From an uncultured Odoribacter sp. (lineage in GTDB: Bacteria; Bacteroidota; Bacteroidia; Bacteroidales; Marinifilaceae): 10,816 nt of DNA. The DNA is taken from assembly GCA_905193145.1 (NCBI GenBank), contig CAJJNP010000112.1, forward strand, positions 1-10,816, in the 5' to 3' direction. Of this stretch, positions 6,695 through 10,816 are shown piece after piece (position 1 is the first letter of the stretch; every line of letters begins with the position of its first letter). The notes below the pieces were generated by a model. That model made no database searches, was not told the origin of the DNA, and saw only the letters and a program-made list of their open reading frames with translations. Both the position numbers and the translations under genes were made by a program.

Positions 6695-7936
6695 CTATAA
6701 ATTCCTCAAGAACATCAGATATTCCAAGTCTTCTCTTTGCTCTGGCCATCCATAAGCAGAAAACAGCTTGCTGACAGCCTCTGACACCTCTATTTTCATA
6801 TAATCATTCTCATGCATATAATTCAAATATTTCAACACCCTAAAAGCATTGAAGCCATCAAAAAAACGTTTATGAAACTGCTCTACAGAAGCACAATTAG
6901 CATTTATCTCTGCCAATAACCGTCCCCCTTCCATTTGTTTCCAATATTTTTGCAGCCCCCAAACTTGCCTACCCATATATTCTTCCACATAGTTTGGAGA
7001 TGCTTTATACAAGCAGTCAATCCCTTCAAAGAAATGCTTCAAATCTTCAAAAGCATTCCAATTATAAACAAAATACGTACCTTCCGTCATAATCTGCTGC
7101 ACAGAACGCCCTGTACCAAAAGGTGTACGGTCTGAACAACGGGCAGAAGGATAAACTTTGGTTTCTCTTAATTCCCCATATCGACCCGTAGAAATCAATT
7201 TCTGTATGAAATAGAAATCCTCCCCAGCCTGTCTTTTGTTCATTCCACCCTCCGCCACATAATCCATAGCCCTTACTGCAAATGCAGAACCTATACAATG
7301 ATATGCATGAGGATGACCAGCATAAGCCAAAGCCAATTGATAATAGCGCAGATATAATTCATATTTCACTATGGCTGTCAACATATCCCCTTTACACTCA
7401 TTCAAACGATGCGCATATGATATGGAAACTCCAGCCTTGGAGCTCTCTTTAAAACAACGGATTATCGCATCCGTATAATTAGCATCAACCCAAGTATCTG
7501 CATCTAATGAAGCAATTGGACAATCCGACTTAGCATGGACATACAACCACCAGGCAGCAGCATCCATAGCTAATTTTCTAGCCAATCCGACTCCGGCATT
7601 TTTTGCAGGCAAGTCAAATGCTTCCATAATCTGAAATACGATTCCCTCTCGTTCAATCTCATTGACATAACCATATAACTGACTTGTCAATAATCTATTG
7701 GCTTCTTTCACATACTCCGGCAACTGCTCTCCATGATTCACCACAATAATTACCCCGACACTTCCCTCCAAATGAGAACATTGACACAACGAATCAACTG
7801 TAAGGAAAATATCTGAATCGTTCAATACTGGTATAATGACAATTATTTCCGTATCCTCAGGAAACTTTGGTTGAAAAACAATTTCATTCCGATTCCAATA
7901 ACGTTCGAAAACTTTTTTTCTATGCTTCTCCTGCAT
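6695..7936 (-). CDS. Glycosyltransferase family 2 (GT-A fold), cytosolic
   Basis: With the start I choose the protein has 413 residues. It shows the GT2 pattern: IIVIIPVLNDSD near the N-terminus (about 31-42), KNAGVGLARKLAMD (about 112-125) where the nucleotide-sugar fold turns, the metal-binding DAD of ASLDADTWVD (about 145-147), a CIGSAFAVRAMDYVAEGGM acceptor segment (about 214-232), and a GED motif (238-240) typical of the catalytic acid position. No membrane helix or signal peptide is visible, so it should act on the cytosolic face. Donor and acceptor are unknown. An in-frame TTG at 7960 would add eight residues, but it lies in the T-rich tail of the upstream terminator; the ATG at 7936, preceded by a weak TAGGT, is better. 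The gap from the preceding gene has no room for a promoter downstream of the hairpin. Confidence 0.88.
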   Translation of the reverse strand: MQEKHRKKVFERYWNRNEIVFQPKFPEDTEIIVIIPVLNDSDIFLTVDSLCQCSHLEGSVGVIIVVNHGEQLPEYVKEANRLLTSQLYGYVNEIEREGIVFQIMEAFDLPAKNAGVGLARKLAMDAAAWWLYVHAKSDCPIASLDADTWVDANYTDAIIRCFKESSKAGVSISYAHRLNECKGDMLTAIVKYELYLRYYQLALAYAGHPHAYHCIGSAFAVRAMDYVAEGGMNKRQAGEDFYFIQKLISTGRYGELRETKVYPSARCSDRTPFGTGRSVQQIMTEGTYFVYNWNAFEDLKHFFEGIDCLYKASPNYVEEYMGRQVWGLQKYWKQMEGGRLLAEINANCASVEQFHKRFFDGFNAFRVLKYLNYMHENDYMKIEVSEAVSKLFSAYGWPEQREDLEYLMFLRNL

Positions 7937-7961
7937 ACTTTTACCTACTGTATAAAACAAA

Positions 7962-7985
7962 GAAAGGCTGATTACTCAGCCTTTC
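7962..7985 (-). terminator. Intrinsic terminator after the OmpH-like gene
   Basis: GAAAGGCTGA (7962-7971) and TCAGCCTTTC (7976-7985) form a perfect 10-bp stem with a 4-nt loop. On the minus strand it is followed by TTTGTTTTATA, a reasonable T-rich tail. It lies 21 nt past the stop of the OmpH-like gene and 26 nt before the ATG of the glycosyltransferase, so it may act as an attenuator that lets some transcripts through. Confidence 0.8.
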
Positions 7986-8006
7986 CCCTATATAAAAAAA
8001 CAATAT

Positions 8007-8633
8007 TTATTTTCCTTTTTCTGCCTTATACTCTTCATTCAAACGAGCCACCACGTCCGGAGTAATGTCATATCCGTCAACAGCAAACAAAACATTTCCT
8101 CCCAACTGAGTACTCAATACAATATCAAAACCTTTTTCCTTATTATACTTTTTCAAAAAGACAGTCAATTTATCAAACAACTGCTTGTTCAACTCATTTT
8201 GCTCCCGAGCTGTCTTAGCAATCATATCCTCTTGCAAACGACGAAGATTTTCCTGTTTTACCAACAGCTTGTCACGAGCTTCAATTGCACGAGCTTCAGA
8301 TAAGAAACCATTATTTTCTAACTTACGCTGAAATTCAGCAGCCTCTTGGTCTAATGATTTTGCCTTCACATTCAACTCTGTTCTCCGCTCTTCTTGCGTT
8401 TTCAAAAAAGCTTCGTTCAATTCAACTGCCAATAAATACTGACTCATCAACGTATCCGTATTAATATACACAATGCGCGCAACATTACCAGATCCTGCAT
8501 TTTTAATAGTAGATGTAGAATTAGTTGCAGCTTCTTGATTCTGTGAATTACAAGCTGAAAATGTTAGCCCGATTAAAGCGCTTAACACAACACTCAAAAC
8601 AATAGAAAGATTCTTCATAAGTACACTCTTCAT
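8007..8633 (-). CDS. OmpH/Skp family protein, predicted lipoprotein
   Basis: A 208-residue member of the OmpH (Skp) family of periplasmic chaperones, which hold unfolded outer-membrane proteins. The N-terminus has a hydrophobic segment ending in FSAC, a lipobox with the acylated Cys at 28 (23 if the second ATG is used), then a Ser/Thr/Asn-rich linker. RIVYINTDTLMSQYLLAVEL (from about 53) is the OmpH opening. A long charged coiled-coil region (about 70-165) follows, and the protein closes with the beta segment FDIVLSTQLGGNVLFA and DITPDVVARLNEEY. Classic Skp is soluble, so a lipid anchor is a real difference. Two starts are possible: ATG at 8633 or ATG at 8618; the second gives the tidier signal peptide MKNLSIVLSV and has AAGAG nine bases before it. 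A good promoter box and a 5' hairpin precede it. Confidence 0.87.
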   Translation of the reverse strand: MKSVLMKNLSIVLSVVLSALIGLTFSACNSQNQEAATNSTSTIKNAGSGNVARIVYINTDTLMSQYLLAVELNEAFLKTQEERRTELNVKAKSLDQEAAEFQRKLENNGFLSEARAIEARDKLLVKQENLRRLQEDMIAKTAREQNELNKQLFDKLTVFLKKYNKEKGFDIVLSTQLGGNVLFAVDGYDITPDVVARLNEEYKAEKGK

Positions 8634-8648
8634 TAAACAATAAATTTA

Positions 8649-8680
8649 CAAAACGCGTACTGTTAAACACAAGCATTTTG
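8649..8680 (-). other. Hairpin at the 5' end of the OmpH-like transcript
   Basis: On the minus strand CAAAATGC (8680 to 8673) pairs with GCGTTTTG (8656 to 8649), eight pairs including one G-U, around a 16-nt loop. If the -7 box at 8686-8693 is used, the transcript starts within a few bases of this stem, so it would form a 5'-terminal stem-loop of the kind that can protect mRNA. Confidence 0.35.
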
Positions 8681-8685
8681 TATTG

Positions 8686-8715
8686 CAAAGATATATTTAT
8701 ATACACTCAAACAAC
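8686..8715 (-). promoter_or_regulatory. Candidate promoter for the OmpH-like gene
   Basis: The minus strand reads TATCTTTG at 8693 to 8686, a perfect TAnnTTTG -7 box. GTTG (8715 to 8712) lies 18 nt upstream, a three-of-four match to the -33 TTTG, one base short of the usual 19-21 spacing. Transcription would start about 50 nt before the ATG at 8633. This makes the OmpH-like gene independent of the upstream sigma-factor operon. Confidence 0.5.
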
Positions 8716-9381
8716 CTACTTTCTTCTTTTTTCTACATAATAAATTTTCTTTAACAAATCAATTTCTCTCGTATCCAAAACATCTTTATTATCACGCAAA
8801 TTCTTTTGCAAACGCAACCTCCTGAAAGCATCCAAAGAATAAGTACCTACACCAAAACGAACATCCACGTGTCCTCTCATTTCAACACTCCGAGCATATT
8901 CATTTATCACCATCTTCTGATTCATATCCGCATCCATCCTTCTGTTAGGATCATACGTCTGTCTGAGAATGCCTTTCATATTATTACGGGCATTCATCAT
9001 GTCCTGCATTCGATTTTCGCCCCATCGCCTAATAATCAATGCCTCAGACAGCTGTAACGTATCGGGCGACATAAAAACTCCCACCATATATTCCTCTGCA
9101 TCCAACGAATCTGGTACAACAACCAGACAGGGACGATAACCGACATAGGTAAACCGGACAGTATCTCCTCTTTGTAATTGAATTCTGAAATATCCGTTTT
9201 TATCCGAAGCCGTTCCCTTTCCCTCTCCCAAGCGACATGTCACACCCGACAAAGGCTCCGTCGTTCCACTATCCAACACCACTCCTGAAAAAAAGATTGT
9301 ATCAATAGCAGAAAGCACCTGAGCTCTTAAATCGGAAGCACCCACCCATAAAAAAAATAATATCAAAAAAAATCTAATCAT
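8716..9381 (-). CDS. Secreted stand-alone CarboxypepD_reg-like beta-sandwich protein
   Basis: A 221-residue exported protein. Residues 1-20 form a signal peptide (MIRFFLILFFLWVGASDLRA, likely cut near RAQ). Residues about 32-112 make a CarboxypepD_reg / peptidase-associated domain, with GVVLDSGTTEPLSGV, TASDKNGYFRI and FTYVGYR matching the opening of SusC-like TonB receptors (G-x-V-x-D, E-P-L-x-G-V, D-x-x-G-x-F, Y-V-G-Y). No TonB plug or barrel follows. Instead there is an unassigned C-terminal part of about 105 residues, rich in Arg, Asp and Met, ending in the basic YYVEKRRK. Its ATG overlaps the stop of the sigma-factor gene (ATGA, 4 bp), so the two are translationally coupled. It probably works in the periplasm or cell surface; role unknown. 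The C-terminal part could be a separate fold. Confidence 0.8.
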   Translation of the reverse strand: MIRFFLILFFLWVGASDLRAQVLSAIDTIFFSGVVLDSGTTEPLSGVTCRLGEGKGTASDKNGYFRIQLQRGDTVRFTYVGYRPCLVVVPDSLDAEEYMVGVFMSPDTLQLSEALIIRRWGENRMQDMMNARNNMKGILRQTYDPNRRMDADMNQKMVINEYARSVEMRGHVDVRFGVGTYSLDAFRRLRLQKNLRDNKDVLDTREIDLLKKIYYVEKRRK

Positions 9382-9989
9382 TCTTCGTGAGCCATTTCTG
9401 TATGCGACAAAGCTGTTTGTAATAACTCCCGGGCACGAAAAAGCTGGGCCTTTACCGTTCCCAAAGGAATCCCTAATACATCAGCAATTTCATCATATGA
9501 ATACTCGTCAAAATAGCGCAGTTCTATCAAGCGCCGGTATCGTCCTTTTAGCATTGCGACTTGTTTCCGCAAAAAAGAGGCCCGTTGCATCCGCACAATC
9601 TCCTCTTCGGGTGTCAACACATCGGCCGGAATACTATATATATATCCTCTTTCATCCTGATTTATATCATCATACTCCAACGATACCAACTTAACCCTTT
9701 TCTTACGAATAAAATCTATCGTATTATTGGATGCTATCTTAAACAACCACGTACTGAAAGCAAATTGAGGTGAATAGAAATTCAAACTGCCAAAAGCTTT
9801 TTCAAAAGCTTCAAACGTCAAATCTTCTGCGTCCGCACGGTTATTTACCATCTTCAGTATCATAAAATATACTGAATCCTTATATCTTTTAAAAAGCTCC
9901 CCATAGGCTTTTTCATCACCGGCAATTGCCCTCTTCACTATCTTATAGTCGACCAAAGCCTTCTCCGACAAACCATCTGTTATCTCCAT
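9378..9989 (-). CDS. RNA polymerase sigma factor, sigma-70 family ECF type
   Basis: A 203-residue two-domain sigma factor. Region 2 spans about 20-97, with AYGELFKRYKDSVY, the RADAEDLTFEAFEKAF helix, and FSTWLFKIASNNTIDFIRKK, the classic -10 recognition segment. Region 4 spans about 137-192, with the helix-turn-helix SYDEIADVLGIPLGTVKAQLFRAREL. It should direct RNA polymerase to a specific set of promoters; targets are unknown. The start ATG at 9989 overlaps the end of the glycosyltransferase gene by 10 bp, and its stop overlaps the next gene by 4 bp, so all three should be made from one message. No FecR-type or other recognisable anti-sigma gene adjoins it, unlike many Bacteroides ECF loci that control SusCD-type systems, so its control is unclear. 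Confidence 0.93.
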   Translation of the reverse strand: MEITDGLSEKALVDYKIVKRAIAGDEKAYGELFKRYKDSVYFMILKMVNNRADAEDLTFEAFEKAFGSLNFYSPQFAFSTWLFKIASNNTIDFIRKKRVKLVSLEYDDINQDERGYIYSIPADVLTPEEEIVRMQRASFLRKQVAMLKGRYRRLIELRYFDEYSYDEIADVLGIPLGTVKAQLFRARELLQTALSHTEMAHEE

Positions 9990-10816
9990 TTTTTTCTTGC
10001 AAATACTGAATAAGTGTAGTAATATAGTTTATAAATAAAACCATACACACCATTACGTAACGAAGATACAAAAAGTTTCTTCTGTCCCAGTTTTTTTAGC
10101 CCAGCATTAATGATTATTAAATTAAATACACAAACAACAACTATCGGCACCAGAAAATAGAGCCAATATTCACTCATACAAATAAAATAAAGTGATAAAA
10201 GATAAAAACACCCCTCAAATACATAATCGACATAGCCTCCCAATATAGCCTTTCTATCCCACTTTTGTTTTGTTGCATAATAATAGGAAAAATCATCTTT
10301 CCAGGCTCTGGCATCATCTTCTATGATTGTAATAAGAGAATCCTTCCCGTTCGCCATAGCCACCTCTCCATGTTTAGACAACACCTTCACCATGTCTGTA
10401 TCATAACCTATATATTCTTGAGTATTCTTGGTAAATCCTCTTTCTTCAAGATAATATTTTTTACGATATCCCATATTACAGCCATCACCAGCTACACACA
10501 ATCCCATACGCACTCTCCATCCCGTCTGCCAAAAACGCATGCATCGAAAAAAACGCTTGACATTATTCTTTATTTCCTCACTATAATTCGCCATTCCCTG
10601 CACTACAGCAGTCTTTTCCGAAAAAGCAGCCTGCATAGAACGAATCCAATGAGACGAAGCCGGACGACACCAAATCTCTGAAAACAATAAAATATCATAT
10701 TGGGCTGCTAACACACCTATATGAATCGCCAGTTTTTTTGTTCTCCGGAACTTTGTTTCCGGTGAAATTCTTGAAGTCTTCAAATTGGGATACTTTTCCT
10801 GGAAATGCTCCAAAAC
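9980..10816 (-). CDS. Membrane-associated GT2 glycosyltransferase, 5' end outside the window
   Basis: The frame runs open through the right edge (the last full codon is Val), so the start and the usual first strand (V-S-V-I-I-P-x-Y/F-N) are missing; about 278 residues are visible. What remains fits a GT2 family with C-terminal membrane helices: KLAIHIGVLAAQYDILLF, then the CRPASSHWIRSM acceptor-side segment, AGDGCNMGYRK (about 108-118) and GYDTDMV (136-142). Two hydrophobic stretches (about 197-215 and 217-237) are probable membrane helices, so it likely builds an envelope glycan at the inner membrane. Where relatives read T-[DE]-A-D-C, this one reads SEIWC, so the expected metal-binding acidic residue is gone. 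It overlaps the sigma-factor gene by 10 bp. Donor and product are unknown. Confidence 0.82.
   Translation of the reverse strand, partial: VLEHFQEKYPNLKTSRISPETKFRRTKKLAIHIGVLAAQYDILLFSEIWCRPASSHWIRSMQAAFSEKTAVVQGMANYSEEIKNNVKRFFRCMRFWQTGWRVRMGLCVAGDGCNMGYRKKYYLEERGFTKNTQEYIGYDTDMVKVLSKHGEVAMANGKDSLITIIEDDARAWKDDFSYYYATKQKWDRKAILGGYVDYVFEGCFYLLSLYFICMSEYWLYFLVPIVVVCVFNLIIINAGLKKLGQKKLFVSSLRNGVYGFIYKLYYYTYSVFARKKWR

Noticed and set aside
7062..7298. A 78-codon minus-strand frame within the cytosolic glycosyltransferase.
   Set aside because: It is an alternative frame inside a clear GT2 gene; the Cys/Phe/Gly-rich product has no domain character.
7958..7960. TTG as the start of the cytosolic glycosyltransferase.
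   Set aside because: It lies in the T-rich tail of the upstream terminator; the ATG at 7936 is a better start.
10265..10681. A 138-codon plus-strand open frame opposite the edge glycosyltransferase.
   Set aside because: Its composition (rich in Ile, His, Ser, Thr) is that of an antisense shadow, and the minus-strand frame is clearly the coding one.
10811..10813. TTG as the start of the edge glycosyltransferase.
   Set aside because: The frame continues past it to the edge and the essential N-terminal GT2 strand is absent, so the gene is cut by the window.

Overview
The window is about 10.8 kb of AT-rich chromosomal DNA that looks like a member of the Bacteroidaceae, most likely Bacteroides. 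The reasons are a DUF3822 gene joined to rsmD, an OmpP1/FadL porin, an OmpH-like lipoprotein, a SusC-plug-like CarboxypepD_reg domain, few Shine-Dalgarno sequences, and several perfect matches to the Bacteroides -7 promoter element TAnnTTTG. I see no mobile element, CRISPR array, tRNA or rRNA. It reads as core chromosome, not an island.

Layout, left to right. A DUF3822 gene cut by the left edge overlaps rsmD (16S rRNA m2G966 methyltransferase) by 10 bp, both on the plus strand. They converge on gcvP (glycine decarboxylase P-protein, minus strand), with a strong hairpin terminator at the gcvP end. Upstream of gcvP on the same strand is an OmpP1/FadL-family outer-membrane porin. A 160-bp divergent promoter region separates it from a small plus-strand S4 RNA-binding protein. 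That gene converges on a minus-strand START/AHSA1-like protein, with two tandem hairpins between them. Next, all on the minus strand, come a cytosolic GT2-type glycosyltransferase and an OmpH/Skp-family lipoprotein, separated by a terminator hairpin. Last is a tightly overlapping minus-strand operon, in transcription order: a membrane GT2 glycosyltransferase cut by the right edge, an ECF-type sigma-70 factor (10-bp overlap), and a secreted stand-alone CarboxypepD_reg-like protein (4-bp overlap).

Most genes are housekeeping: rRNA modification, one-carbon/glycine metabolism, lipid uptake and envelope biogenesis. The least conventional part is the right-hand operon. It couples a glycosyltransferase, a sigma factor with no visible FecR-type anti-sigma gene, and an exported beta-sandwich protein. 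The visible part of that glycosyltransferase lacks the usual DxD-type acidic motif. No clearly new multi-gene defence or mobile system is visible; this operon is the best candidate for undescribed biology.
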